Of a stretch of DNA of 64,000 nucleotides, positions 9,015-18,934 are shown piece by piece (position 1 is the stretch's first letter; each line of letters starts with the position of its first letter). Below the pieces are notes generated by a model. That model worked only from the letters and a program-made list of their open reading frames with translations. It was not told the DNA's origin and searched no databases. The DNA is from Candidatus Merdivicinus intestinavium (lineage in GTDB: Bacteria > Bacillota > Clostridia > Oscillospirales > Ruminococcaceae). Where the stretch lies: NCBI GenBank assembly GCA_018713245.1, contig DVFM01000033.1, positions 19,736-83,735 on the forward strand, written 5' to 3'. Made by a program: the position numbers and the translations under genes.

Positions 9015-11003
9015 TTGGAAAGAAAAGACTGTTTTTGGGGATTGCATATTGACCTGCACCCCCTGGCTGAGGACACGGTACTGGGCGCGGATGTAACGGA
9101 GGAAATGGTTGCCCGCCTTTTGGACGCCGCAAAACCGGACCATGTTGCGTATGACTGCAAAGGACATCCCGGAGTTGCGGGATACCCTTCCCGGATAGGG
9201 GAGTACAACCGCAACCTGGTTCGGGACAGCCTGGCGGTGTGGAGAAAAGTGACCCGTGAAAAGGGCGTGCTGCTGGGAATCCATTATTCCGGCTTGTGGG
9301 ATAATTCCGCCATTGCGCACCACCCGGAATATGCCGCCGTTCATCCGGATGGGACGCCCGATTCGGAAGCAACGACGCCGTTTGGAAATTATGCCGCAGA
9401 ATTTATGATCCCGCAGCTTTGCGAGGTGATTGAAAAATATCAGCTGGACAGCGTTTGGCTGGACGGAGAATGCTGGAAAGCGCAGCAGGATTATTCTTCG
9501 ATGGCGTTAGACGAGTGGGAAAAGCTGACCGGTTCCCGTCAGGCTCCGCAGTCTGCTTCCGACCCTAACTACCGCCGGTGGAAGGAGTTTCAGCGAAACA
9601 AATTTGAAGAATATGTGGCAGCCTGGACTTCTGCCGTGAAAAAGCGTTTTCCCAATATCAATGTGGCCAGCAACTGGGCTTATACAACGATGATGCCGGT
9701 CCCCAGGAAAGCGCCTGTTGATTTCCTTTCCGGCGACTTCGATCCGTTCCTGTCCGTGGACCGCGCGCGCACCGAATGCCGTTACCTGCAGCACACCGGC
9801 ATGCCCTGGGAACTGCAGTCCTGGAGTTTTGACCTGCCCAAAACAGGAGATGAATCCGAAAAGCTGCCGTGCCATCTGATGCAGGAAGCATCCATTGTTT
9901 TGATGCACGGCGGAGGATATGTGACCTATTTTCTTCCAACCCGGAGCGGTTATTTGGATGACCGCATCGTCGATACTGCAAGGGAAGTTTCCCAATTCGT
10001 CCGGGCGCGTCAGGAGTCCTGCTTCCATTCTGTTCCTGTCCCGCAGGTGGCTGTTCTCCATTCCCGTGAGGACCTGATGGAAAAATCCGACCGCATTTAC
10101 ACCTGGTGGGGCAACGAATTAAAAGAACTGGAGGGAATCCTTCATGCGCTGCTGGAGGAGCACTACTCCGTCAGCGTTATGAGCGAATATATGCTGGAAG
10201 AACATATGGAGGAGTATCCTCTGATTGTGATTCCAAATACCAAATACTTAACGGATTCCTTTGTTCGCCGGCTGAAGGACTACGCGGCAAAGGGCGGGTC
10301 CCTTTTCCTGGCGGGAACGGACTGTATCCCTTACTTTGCCGACTGCCTGGGTGCAGAATTGGGGCAGCTGCGGGAAGAAAATGCGGTCATAGCGGTGGAC
10401 GGAAACAAAACGCTGATCCGCGGGGAGTGGTATGACGTTGATCCCGCATCTGCTCAAGTATTGGAGTACCGGTATATGGGAACGGGCATTACCGCCCGGA
10501 TGTCCTATCTGGACGTCCGGGATAGCGGAGTTTCCGAGGCTATGCGGCGCACAGTGACGAAAAAGCCGGCGGCAACGGTGGTAAACTATGGAAAGGGAAA
10601 AATTGGCGCTGTCTATGGCCCCATCTGCCTCAACTACTTTATGAACCATCATCCCTTTACCCGCGCGCTGATATCGAAAATGGCGCGCGTTCTGTTCCCG
10701 GACCCCATCGTTCAGACGGACGCGCCTCCGATGGTTGACCTTTCCGTCCGGCGGGATGTGCAGGGACGGCTGTGCGTTCATCTGGTGAACCTCTGCAATA
10801 TGCCGGTTCAGGACCGCCGGGCTTATGTGGAGTATATCCCGCCTTTGTTCCATATCCGGCTGGAAATCCGGTATGACCATTGTCCCTCCGGAGTAACGGC
10901 GCAGCCGGAGAATACGCCGCTGGCATTCAGCTGGGAGAACGGGACCTTGAACATTATGGTGGGCCGGCTTGATATTCACACAGCAGTCATCATCGAGGAC
11001 TGA
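9015..11003 (+). CDS. Putative glycoside hydrolase: TIM barrel plus beta-galactosidase-trimerisation/GATase1-like domain (possible GH151/fucosidase-like)
   Basis: ORF 9006-11003; GTG at 9006 or TTG at 9015 (AAGGAG 8 nt upstream). VWLDGECW resembles the GH29 nucleophile region; PLIVIPNTKYLTDSFVRRLKDYAAKGGSLFLAGTDC resembles the trimerisation domain. Confidence 0.65.
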   Translation: MERKDCFWGLHIDLHPLAEDTVLGADVTEEMVARLLDAAKPDHVAYDCKGHPGVAGYPSRIGEYNRNLVRDSLAVWRKVTREKGVLLGIHYSGLWDNSAIAHHPEYAAVHPDGTPDSEATTPFGNYAAEFMIPQLCEVIEKYQLDSVWLDGECWKAQQDYSSMALDEWEKLTGSRQAPQSASDPNYRRWKEFQRNKFEEYVAAWTSAVKKRFPNINVASNWAYTTMMPVPRKAPVDFLSGDFDPFLSVDRARTECRYLQHTGMPWELQSWSFDLPKTGDESEKLPCHLMQEASIVLMHGGGYVTYFLPTRSGYLDDRIVDTAREVSQFVRARQESCFHSVPVPQVAVLHSREDLMEKSDRIYTWWGNELKELEGILHALLEEHYSVSVMSEYMLEEHMEEYPLIVIPNTKYLTDSFVRRLKDYAAKGGSLFLAGTDCIPYFADCLGAELGQLREENAVIAVDGNKTLIRGEWYDVDPASAQVLEYRYMGTGITARMSYLDVRDSGVSEAMRRTVTKKPAATVVNYGKGKIGAVYGPICLNYFMNHHPFTRALISKMARVLFPDPIVQTDAPPMVDLSVRRDVQGRLCVHLVNLCNMPVQDRRAYVEYIPPLFHIRLEIRYDHCPSGVTAQPENTPLAFSWENGTLNIMVGRLDIHTAVIIED

Positions 11004-11022
11004 CAGAAAGGCGGGGATTTTT

Positions 11023-13035
11023 ATGGCCTCTTGGATTTCTTCCTGCAAAAAGATTGTCCATATGGATTTTCACATGCCGGAATTTCCGCGGGACGCTATT
11101 CGAAATTTCGACCCGGTTTCCTTTGTGGCCGAACTGCGCCGCGCAGGAGTGGACGCTGTGGCAATATTTGCGAAAGATCATTTTGGCATGAGCTTTTATC
11201 CTACCGAGGTTGGGCACATGCACCAGGGCCTGCAGCAGGATTTTTTAGGCGGCGTCCTTGCGGAAGCGCACAAGCACCACATCAAGGTGCTGGCTTACCT
11301 GTCAGCGGGTTGGGATCAGTACAATATCCGGAACAATCCCGACTGGAAACAGTGCGGCCGGGACGGTAAGCCGCTGCTCAAGGATGCGGAGTGGGAATGG
11401 GGATGCCTCAATTCGCCCTACAAGGAAGAATCAATTTTTGCCCAGATTCGGGAAATCTGCGAAAAATATCCTGTGGACGGCTTTTTCTTCGATGCAGTCA
11501 TGTTCCAAAGGGGAGGGTGCTACTGCCGCTACTGCCAGCAGAAATTCTCCCAGATGTACGGATATTCCCTTCTGGAAGCGGATGAGCGCAGCCATCAGAA
11601 ATTTATGGCGGATTCTATCCTGAATTTTGCGGCGGAATGCATGCGCATTATCAAAGGGTACAATCCGGATGCCTGCGTCTGTATGAATTCCTCCTGGGAA
11701 TTGGGGCAGGACCGCCGGCTTGCGGAGCTTGTGGACTTTTTGATTGTGGAATCACAGCCGGCGCACGGCGTCAACGGCTATGAGCTGATGAGCACGCAGG
11801 GCCGCTATACACGGATGCTGGGAAAGCCGTTTGAGATTACCACAGTCCGGTTTGCGGAAGGATGGGGGGAAATGACCCTCAAGGAAACAGAGCAGCTGCA
11901 ATACGAGTTTTCCCTGATTGCAGCCCAGGGAGGGATCATCTGCTGCGGCGACCAGGTATATCCGGACGGTACGCTGGAACCGGCTTGTTACGACCGTCTG
12001 AAAGAAGCCTTCTCCTATGTGGAAGCCAAACAGGAGGGGCAGGCAGGACAGTTTGTTTCCGACGCGGCTCTCCTCTGTTCCAGCGGAGAAAATTTTCCAT
12101 ACTCGGTGGAGTCCTTCCCGCAGAGTTTTCTGGGAACTGCGAAATGCCTTTCCCAGCTGCATATCCTTTACGATATTATCGATTCCGCCTGTCTTTCCCC
12201 GGATATGCCGTACCGGGTGCTGATTGTTCCCGATCATATGCGCCTTTCCGCCAGTGAAATTTCCCTTATCCGGGAATATGTAGAAAAGGGAGGCAGTCTG
12301 CTCTGTGTAGGGAACTGCATCTGGGCAGAAAAGGACCTTTGGAAACCACTGTTGGGTGTCGAACCAATGGAACCGTTCCTCTATCCCTGCGCCTACTATG
12401 CAAAGTCCGACCTGCACCCCATGCCGCTGCTGGTTAAAAGCCGGGCTGTGAAAGTCCATTCCTGCGGCGCTTCGGAGCTGGCGGCTCTTCAGCTTCCGAT
12501 CACAGTGTCCGCTCCGCCGCACAGGGGCTTCCGCTCTCCGTATCCGCCGGCTGCTTCCGAAAAATTTTATCCTGCCGCAACGATGGCGCAGTACGGAAAG
12601 GGGAGGGCAGTTTATCTGGCGATGGATGTTCCCGGAACCTATGCGCAGTACGGACATCTGTGGCTGCGGGACATTTTCGCAGACCTCTATCGAATACTGG
12701 TCCCCGATCCGGCAATTGCCATTGAAGCGCCGGCCGGTGTGGAAGCATCCTATTTAGAGAAGGACGGCTGCGGATACCTGCACCTGGTTGCCTCGGCCTT
12801 CAATCCTCCATCCGCTCAAAGCTACGCGCCGGTTGAAAGAATCTTTTCCCCCTGTCCGGTTCGGATTATCATAAGCGGAAAGCCGGTCCAGCAGATCTCC
12901 GTTCTGGGCAGTTCCCGCAGGCTGGAAGGACAGGAGAACTCCAATCTGACCGACATCCGTTTTTCCTTGGAGGAAATCTATACCGTCGTAAAATTGGAAT
13001 ATGAAACCGGCAGCCGGCAGCGTTTTTCCGAGTAA
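11023..13035 (+). CDS. Putative glycoside hydrolase-like protein, TIM barrel with CYCRYC motif plus trimerisation-like domain
   Basis: DGFFFDAVMFQRGGCYCRYCQQKFSQMYGY; YRVLIVPDHMRLSASEISLIREYVEKGGSLLCVGNC. Confidence 0.65.
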   Translation: MASWISSCKKIVHMDFHMPEFPRDAIRNFDPVSFVAELRRAGVDAVAIFAKDHFGMSFYPTEVGHMHQGLQQDFLGGVLAEAHKHHIKVLAYLSAGWDQYNIRNNPDWKQCGRDGKPLLKDAEWEWGCLNSPYKEESIFAQIREICEKYPVDGFFFDAVMFQRGGCYCRYCQQKFSQMYGYSLLEADERSHQKFMADSILNFAAECMRIIKGYNPDACVCMNSSWELGQDRRLAELVDFLIVESQPAHGVNGYELMSTQGRYTRMLGKPFEITTVRFAEGWGEMTLKETEQLQYEFSLIAAQGGIICCGDQVYPDGTLEPACYDRLKEAFSYVEAKQEGQAGQFVSDAALLCSSGENFPYSVESFPQSFLGTAKCLSQLHILYDIIDSACLSPDMPYRVLIVPDHMRLSASEISLIREYVEKGGSLLCVGNCIWAEKDLWKPLLGVEPMEPFLYPCAYYAKSDLHPMPLLVKSRAVKVHSCGASELAALQLPITVSAPPHRGFRSPYPPAASEKFYPAATMAQYGKGRAVYLAMDVPGTYAQYGHLWLRDIFADLYRILVPDPAIAIEAPAGVEASYLEKDGCGYLHLVASAFNPPSAQSYAPVERIFSPCPVRIIISGKPVQQISVLGSSRRLEGQENSNLTDIRFSLEEIYTVVKLEYETGSRQRFSE

Positions 13036-13038
13036 AAA

Positions 13039-13073
13039 AGCAAGCCCCTTTCCGCAGTGCGGGGGGCTTGCTT
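13039..13073. terminator. Hairpin AAGCAAGCCCC...GGGGGGCTTGCTT
   Basis: Inverted repeat between convergent genes. Confidence 0.7.
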
Positions 13074-13080
13074 CCGTCTT

Positions 13081-13242
13081 TTATTCAAAAGTATAGCTCA
13101 GGTTTTCCCATACAAGCCTGTCGCCCTCGTCAATGCCGGGCGGCAGCAGCGCCATGGCCACCTGGTTTTCCGCGCCGTCCTCACTGACCAGAATGGCGTA
13201 ATCGCCGGCAATCTGCCTGACGGTGTAGTGAATGGGTCCCAT
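13081..13242 (-). CDS. Small DUF3006-like protein (53 aa)
   Basis: MGPIHYTVRQIAGDYAILVSEDGAENQVAMALLPPGIDEGDRLVWENLSYTFE; GGGAGG ribosome-binding site upstream of ATG. Confidence 0.75.
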   Translation of the reverse strand: MGPIHYTVRQIAGDYAILVSEDGAENQVAMALLPPGIDEGDRLVWENLSYTFE

Positions 13243-13265
13243 GTGATTTCCTCCCTTGCAGAAAA

Positions 13266-13293
13266 CCCCGTCCCGGGGAATCCCGGGGCGGGG
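13266..13293 (-). terminator. Terminator downstream of fba: CCCCGCCCCGGGA-TTCCCCGGGACGGGG-TTTT (minus strand)
   Basis: GC-rich inverted repeat followed by a T-tract on the minus strand. Confidence 0.7.
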
Positions 13294-13312
13294 CAGTTTG
13301 TCCGAAAACAGC

Positions 13313-14176
13313 TTACGCTTTGTTGACAGAGCCGAAGAGTTCCATTTTCTCTTTGACTTTGGCCTTGATCGCTTCAGCGCCGGGAGCCAGCAGCTTGCGG
13401 GGGTCAAAGCCCTTGCCCTGCTGATCCTTGCCGGCTTCAATGTATTTGCGGGTCGCTTCCGCAAAGACGAGCTGGCACTCAGTGTTGACGTTGATCTTAG
13501 CTACGCCCAGAGAGATGGCTTTCTGGATCATGTCGTCGGGGATGCCGGTGCCGCCGTGGAGAACCAGAGGCATGTCGCCGACCTTCTCCTCAATGGCAGC
13601 CAGAACATCGAAACGCAGGCCGGGCCAGTTGGCGGGGTAAACGCCGTGAATGTTGCCGATGCCGGCAGCCAGCATGGTGACGCCCAGGTCCGCAATCATT
13701 TTGCACTCGTTGGGGTCGGCGCATTCGCCCATGCCCACAACGCCGTCCTCTTCGCCGCCGATGGAGCCGACTTCCGCCTCCAGAGAGAGGCCCAGCTCAT
13801 TGCAGGTGGCAACCAGTTCCTTGGTTTTCTCGATGTTTTCTTCGATGGGGTAGTGGGAGCCGTCGAACATGATGGAGGAGAAGCCCGCTTCGATGCATTT
13901 CTTAGCGCCTTCGTAGGAGCCGTGGTCCAGGTGCAGGGCGACGGGAACGGTAATGTTCAGCTCTTCCACCATGGCTTTGACCATCTGCGCGACGGTCTTG
14001 TAGCCGCACATGTATTTGCCGGCGCCTTCGGAAACGCCGAGGATAACGGGGGAGTTCAGCTCCTGAGCGGTCTGCAGGATCGCTTTGGTCCACTCCAGAT
14101 TGTTGATGTTGAACTGGCCGACGGCATATTTGCCGGCTTTGGCCTTGGTGAGCATTTCTTTTGCGGAAACTAACAT
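13313..14176 (-). CDS. fba: Class II fructose-bisphosphate aldolase
   Basis: VALHLDHGSYEGAKKCIEAGFSSIMFDGSHYPIEENI; PLVLHGGTGIPDDMIQKAISLGVAKINVNTE. Confidence 0.95.
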   Translation of the reverse strand: MLVSAKEMLTKAKAGKYAVGQFNINNLEWTKAILQTAQELNSPVILGVSEGAGKYMCGYKTVAQMVKAMVEELNITVPVALHLDHGSYEGAKKCIEAGFSSIMFDGSHYPIEENIEKTKELVATCNELGLSLEAEVGSIGGEEDGVVGMGECADPNECKMIADLGVTMLAAGIGNIHGVYPANWPGLRFDVLAAIEEKVGDMPLVLHGGTGIPDDMIQKAISLGVAKINVNTECQLVFAEATRKYIEAGKDQQGKGFDPRKLLAPGAEAIKAKVKEKMELFGSVNKA

Positions 14177-14347
14177 GGTTGCAACCTCCAATTTGGTATT
14201 CCCGGGAAACCCGGTTTGTCAACATTGTAACACATTCTCATTATAATGGATTTCCGCGCAAATTGCAAGATGCAGCGGAAAAAACCTTGCATTTTTCAAA
14301 ACGATATGAGAAAATAGGAATCAGCAATCAGGAAGGAGGCGGGCGGC

Positions 14348-14713
14348 ATGGGCTGTCTTGGAAATATTCTGTGGTTTGTATTCGGGGGGTTCCTCCAGGG
14401 GCTGGGCTGGACGCTGGCCGGCGCGCTTTGGTGCCTCACCATTGTGGGAATCCCGGTGGGGATGCAGTGCTTTAAGTTCGCGAAGCTCGCGTTTTTCCCC
14501 TTTGGGAAAGAAGTCCGTTACGGGGGAGGAGCCGGCTCGCTGCTGCTGAACATTCTCTGGCTTGTGGTGAGCGGGCTCCCGCTGGCGGCGTCCTCCGCTG
14601 TTTTAGGCGCGGTGCTCTGCATCACGATCATCGGCATCCCCTTCGGCAGACAGTGCTTCAAGCTGGCCAAGCTGGCGCTTATGCCTTTTGGAGCCGAAGT
14701 CGTCGGCATTTAA
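14348..14713 (+). CDS. yccF: YccF domain-containing membrane protein
   Basis: Tandem repeats GALWCLTIVGIPVGMQCFKFAKLAFFPFG / GAVLCITIIGIPFGRQCFKLAKLALMPFG. Confidence 0.85.
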   Translation: MGCLGNILWFVFGGFLQGLGWTLAGALWCLTIVGIPVGMQCFKFAKLAFFPFGKEVRYGGGAGSLLLNILWLVVSGLPLAASSAVLGAVLCITIIGIPFGRQCFKLAKLALMPFGAEVVGI

Positions 14714-14726
14714 GCGCATTTCCGGA

Positions 14727-14765
14727 CAAAACCGCCCCCTGTTCCTGAGAATCGGGGCGGTTTTT
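14727..14765. terminator. Bidirectional terminator AAAACCGCCCC...GGGGCGGTTTTT
   Basis: Inverted repeat between convergent genes with A and T tracts. Confidence 0.75.
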
Positions 14766-14767
14766 CC

Positions 14768-15016
14768 TTACTGTGCGGAAGCCTCCTCCAGCGCGCGGGC
14801 CAGCTGATCGGGGCAGGAAGTGGGCTTAAATCCGCAGCGGATATTCTTGATGAGGGGAATGACCTCTTCGGGCTTGCGGCCGATGCAGAGGGCGGCGACC
14901 CCCTGGGTGTTGCCGCTGCATCCGCCGGTAAAGCGGACGCTCTTAATGACGCCGTCCTCAATGGTCAGGTCAATTTTGCGGGAGCAGACTCCCTTGGGAA
15001 TGTAGGTATAAGTCAT
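14768..15016 (-). CDS. TSCPD-domain protein (TIGR03905-like)
   Basis: MTYTYIPKGVCSRKIDLTIEDGVIKSVRFTGGCSGNTQGVAALCIGRKPEEVIPLIKNIRCGFKPTSCPDQLARAL. Confidence 0.85.
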   Translation of the reverse strand: MTYTYIPKGVCSRKIDLTIEDGVIKSVRFTGGCSGNTQGVAALCIGRKPEEVIPLIKNIRCGFKPTSCPDQLARALEEASAQ

Positions 15017-15351
15017 AATCACAGGTCCTTTCTGAACAGTATGCAGCAGATCAGGCGTGCAGCGCTTTCGGGAGGCCCCAAACGCCTGCGCCTTTGACCA
15101 AACTGCGGCGGGCATTTTCCGGCCGCCTGCGGTATCTTCTATTGTACTCCATTTTGCCCCGGCGGTCAACAGTGATTTTGCAGAATGCCGCCGCATGGAG
15201 GGAGCATGGGAAGAATTTTGATGAAAGAAAAAGAGAAGAGAAAAAATTGCTGCGTGTTTGTGAAAATTGTTGAAATTTTGTGGGAAACACGCTATAATGG
15301 GGGTATGTCTTTGATACGGTTTTAAAGGCGTAGGGAAGGGCGCCCTGCCGT

Positions 15352-17181
15352 TCACCGCCCCTCCTTCTCCAGATATTCTCCGATTGCCGACAGGAAGGCG
15401 CTGCCGTAGCGGGCGGCTTTGACCTCCCCGACGCCGGATACCGCCAGAAATTCTTCCATGCTCCGCGGCGCGCGGGCGGCCATGTCCTGCAGCGCGGCGT
15501 TGGTAAAGACGATGTAGGCGGGGACGCCTTCCTGCTGCGCAATTTTGGTGCGGAGGGCCTTGAGGACGGAAAAGAGGGCGGACGCATCGCCGGAGGGCGC
15601 TTTTTCCGCCGGCTGCTCCCGGCGCCGGTCTTCCCGCACCGGCATCTCCACCTTTTTCCCGCGGAACAGCACCTCGGAGGCTTTCGGCGTCAGCCGCACC
15701 GCACCGTATTGCGGGTCGGTTTCCAGATATCCCTGCTCCTCCAGAAATTCCAGATAGCTTCGGATGGTTCCGGGGGAATCCTCCCGCATAATGCCGTAGG
15801 TGGTCAGGCTGTCCAGCCCGAGGGAGAGCAGGCGCTGGTCCCGTCCGCCCCGCAGCGTGCGGATTAACAGGGCTTTGCCCACGGAATATCCGAGCTTGCC
15901 CGCGATCCGTTTGACGCAGGAAAGGATTTTCTGGGCCGGGATGGTAATATCCTGCACGACAAAGCGTCCGCAGCAGTTCCCGCAGCTGCCGCAGGATTCG
16001 GGGGCTTCCTGTCCGAAATAGCGGAGCAGGGCTCCCCGCAGGCATTGCCCCGTTCTGCAATAGTCCGCCATTGCCTGAAGCCGCTGCATGTCGCTTTGCC
16101 GGACGGCGTCCTGTTCTTCCGGCGTGAGCGCATCGTTCCCGGAGCCGTGCTCGATGAGGAACCTTGCCGTGGCAATGTCGCCCCCGGAAAACAGGAGGAT
16201 GCAGTCGGCCGGGCTGCCGTCCCGTCCGGCGCGCCCCGCTTCCTGGTAATAGGCCTCCAGGCTTTTGGGCATGTTGTAATGGATGACAAAGGAAACATTG
16301 GATTTGTCAATCCCCATGCCGAATGCGTTGGTGGCTACCATGACGGTTTTCCGGTCATACTGGAAGTCGTCCTGGTTTTGCCGGCGCTCCTCGTCCGAGA
16401 GCCCCGCATGGTAGCGGGCGGCGGGGATTCCCGCGCGCTCCAGCCCGGCGCTTACCTGCTCCACTTTTGCGCGGGTGGCGCAGTAAACAATGCCGCTGCG
16501 GTCCCGGCGCTCCCGCAGCAGCGCGTGGAGGGCGGCCGTCTTGTCTTTGGGATGCTGCACGTCGAAAAAGAGGTTTGGACGGTCGAACCCCGTCACCAGA
16601 ATAGAAGGCTCCTCCAGGCGCAGCAGGCGGATGATGTCCTGCCGGACTTCTTCCGTGGCGGTGGCGGTAAAAGCCGCCAGCACCGGCCTCTTCGGGAGCT
16701 TTGCGAGGGAGTCGGCGATGGAAAGATAGCTCGGGCGGAAATCCTGCCCCCATTGGGAGATGCAGTGCGCCTCGTCCACCGCCGCCAGAGAAACCTCCAG
16801 CCCGCACATCATCTGGAGAAAGCCCTCGTTTTCCAGCCGTTCGGGCGCGGCGTAAATGAGCTTATATTCGCCCCGGCGCAGTCCGGCGCAGATCCGGCGG
16901 TATTCGTCGGAATCCATGGCGCTGTTGAGGAATGCCGCGGGAATCCCCGCTTTTTCCAGCGCGGCCACCTGGTCCTTCATCAAAGAAATCAGCGGGGATA
17001 TGACCAGCGTCAGCCCCGGAAGAAGGAGAGCGGGGACCTGATAGCAGAGGGATTTCCCGCCGCCGGTGGGCATGATCCCGAGGCAGTCCCTGCCGGACAG
17101 GATGCTGTCGATCAGCTCTTCCTGCCCGCGGCGGAACGTACTGTGTCCGAAATATTTTCTGATAATGGTGTATTTGTCCAT
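15352..17181 (-). CDS. recQ: ATP-dependent DNA helicase RecQ
   Basis: RRGQEELIDSILSGRDCLGIMPTGGGKSLCYQVPALL; DEAH; QEAGRAGRDGSPADCILLFS; Cys cluster and C-terminal HRDC-like region. Confidence 0.95.
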   Translation of the reverse strand: MDKYTIIRKYFGHSTFRRGQEELIDSILSGRDCLGIMPTGGGKSLCYQVPALLLPGLTLVISPLISLMKDQVAALEKAGIPAAFLNSAMDSDEYRRICAGLRRGEYKLIYAAPERLENEGFLQMMCGLEVSLAAVDEAHCISQWGQDFRPSYLSIADSLAKLPKRPVLAAFTATATEEVRQDIIRLLRLEEPSILVTGFDRPNLFFDVQHPKDKTAALHALLRERRDRSGIVYCATRAKVEQVSAGLERAGIPAARYHAGLSDEERRQNQDDFQYDRKTVMVATNAFGMGIDKSNVSFVIHYNMPKSLEAYYQEAGRAGRDGSPADCILLFSGGDIATARFLIEHGSGNDALTPEEQDAVRQSDMQRLQAMADYCRTGQCLRGALLRYFGQEAPESCGSCGNCCGRFVVQDITIPAQKILSCVKRIAGKLGYSVGKALLIRTLRGGRDQRLLSLGLDSLTTYGIMREDSPGTIRSYLEFLEEQGYLETDPQYGAVRLTPKASEVLFRGKKVEMPVREDRRREQPAEKAPSGDASALFSVLKALRTKIAQQEGVPAYIVFTNAALQDMAARAPRSMEEFLAVSGVGEVKAARYGSAFLSAIGEYLEKEGR

Positions 17182-17431
17182 AGAACCCTTCCCTGCGTCC
17201 GCCGGTCCGGCGGCACGATTGCGCTTTTTCTTCCATTATAGCCCAACAACCGGGAGGAAGCAACGCCTTTTTTGCGTTTGCCCGCCGAAAGCGCGCGGCA
17301 GGATGTGGGATTCTGCGGGAGTTGTTGCATTATTTTGCGTTTTTTGTTATAATTCTAAGGGACTGTGACGTTTTGTGCGAACGCTCCGGAAGGGCGGGAA
17401 GCGGCGGGAAGCAGCCGGAAAGGATTGAGAC

Positions 17432-18934
17432 ATGTATAAAGTACTGATTGCAGAGGATGAACTCTTAACGCGGGCGGGAATCGTGTCCACAGTCAATTGG
17501 GAAGAACTGGGCATGAAGCTCGTGGCGCAGGCCAGCGACGGGGAACAGGCCCTGCGGCTCTACCGCGCGCACCATCCGGAAATTGTGATTACGGACCTGA
17601 ACATGCCGCGCCTCAGCGGCGTGGATCTGATTGCAAAAATCAGCGAGGAACGGCTTCCCTGCAAGATTCTGGTCATCACCTGTGTGGACGATGTCCAGAC
17701 CATCAAAAAGCTGTTCCCCTATCGTATTTTTGATTTTCTGATGAAGTCCTCCATTTCCGCCCAGGAACTTCAGCAGAAACTTCTTGCCGCCCGGAAGGAA
17801 CTGGATGAACAGGGGTTGGTTCCCGAACAGGAAGAAGCGGTCCAGACGGACTCGCAGCTGCTCCGCATGTTTTTAGACGGGGAGATTGCGGCGCTTCCGT
17901 TCCCTGTCAGCCCTTACTGCTGGATGTTCCAGCTTCGGGAGCAGAACGGCAGCCGCCTCCTTCTTTCCAAAACGGTCGCCGGCCTGGTTGCCGAATACTT
18001 TACCTCTTATTCGGAAACAGTGATCGACTGCCGGGATCAGCTTCGGTTTATGGTGTGCTTCCGGAATGAGAACCTGGACCAGGAGATTATCCTCCAGCGG
18101 GTGCGCCAGTTTCAGAAATACTGCTGGAAGGCGCTGAACCAGGAGCTTCTCTGCAATGTCGAGTTCTGCCGGACGCCGGAGGAGATGCGGCAGCGCTGGG
18201 CGGTGTATTTCGACATGATCCGGCACGTTCGCGTCCTGGATGAAGGCGTTTTTGAAAACCAGACGGCCTATTTCGGCAAACGGATTACCGACCTTCAGAA
18301 GCTGTTTGAATTCAATCTCTTCAGCGGCGAAGTGCGGAGGATTTACCGGGAGACGCTGGTGGCGGATATAGCCCATGTTCTTTCCGACGGACCGCCCGCC
18401 TTTTCGGTCTACAGGCAGGCGGCCGCGGACGGTTTTGAAAAGTTCTGCACGGCGCTTGCCCTCTTTCCCGCGGAGGAAACGGCCCGGCGCGTGCAGGAGA
18501 TTCTCTGCCTGCAAACCTACGAGGGGGTCTGCCTTTTCATCCACGATATTCTGGAATCTCAAAGCGACGTCCTCTGCATGCCGGACTGCGGCCATGCCGA
18601 GATTCAGAAATCCATCCAGTATATCCGGGAAAACTGCGCCAGCAAAATCACCCTCAACACCGCGGCGGAGGCCGTTTCCTTCAGCCCCAGCTACTTTTCT
18701 ACCCTGTTTAAGCGGGCAATGGGGGTCAGTTTTATCAATTACCTCATTGACTTCCGGGTAAACCGCGCCATGGAGCTGCTGAAAAACGAGGATATGTTCC
18801 TGTATGAAATCGCGGAACAGACCGGGATCCCCGATATTTCCCATTTCAGCAAGACGTTTAAAGCCGCTACCGGCTATTCTCCGAATTCCTGGCGGAAGCT
18901 GCGTTATTTGGACAGTCGGGAATTTGGATCGTAA
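17432..18934 (+). CDS. Response regulator with C-terminal AraC-type HTH (YesN-like)
   Basis: Receiver MYKVLIAEDELLTRAGI...VITDLNMPRLSGVDLI; C-terminal FSPSYFSTLFKRAMGVSFINYLIDFRVNRAMELL...SHFSKTFKAATGYSPNSWRKL. Confidence 0.95.
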   Translation: MYKVLIAEDELLTRAGIVSTVNWEELGMKLVAQASDGEQALRLYRAHHPEIVITDLNMPRLSGVDLIAKISEERLPCKILVITCVDDVQTIKKLFPYRIFDFLMKSSISAQELQQKLLAARKELDEQGLVPEQEEAVQTDSQLLRMFLDGEIAALPFPVSPYCWMFQLREQNGSRLLLSKTVAGLVAEYFTSYSETVIDCRDQLRFMVCFRNENLDQEIILQRVRQFQKYCWKALNQELLCNVEFCRTPEEMRQRWAVYFDMIRHVRVLDEGVFENQTAYFGKRITDLQKLFEFNLFSGEVRRIYRETLVADIAHVLSDGPPAFSVYRQAAADGFEKFCTALALFPAEETARRVQEILCLQTYEGVCLFIHDILESQSDVLCMPDCGHAEIQKSIQYIRENCASKITLNTAAEAVSFSPSYFSTLFKRAMGVSFINYLIDFRVNRAMELLKNEDMFLYEIAEQTGIPDISHFSKTFKAATGYSPNSWRKLRYLDSREFGS

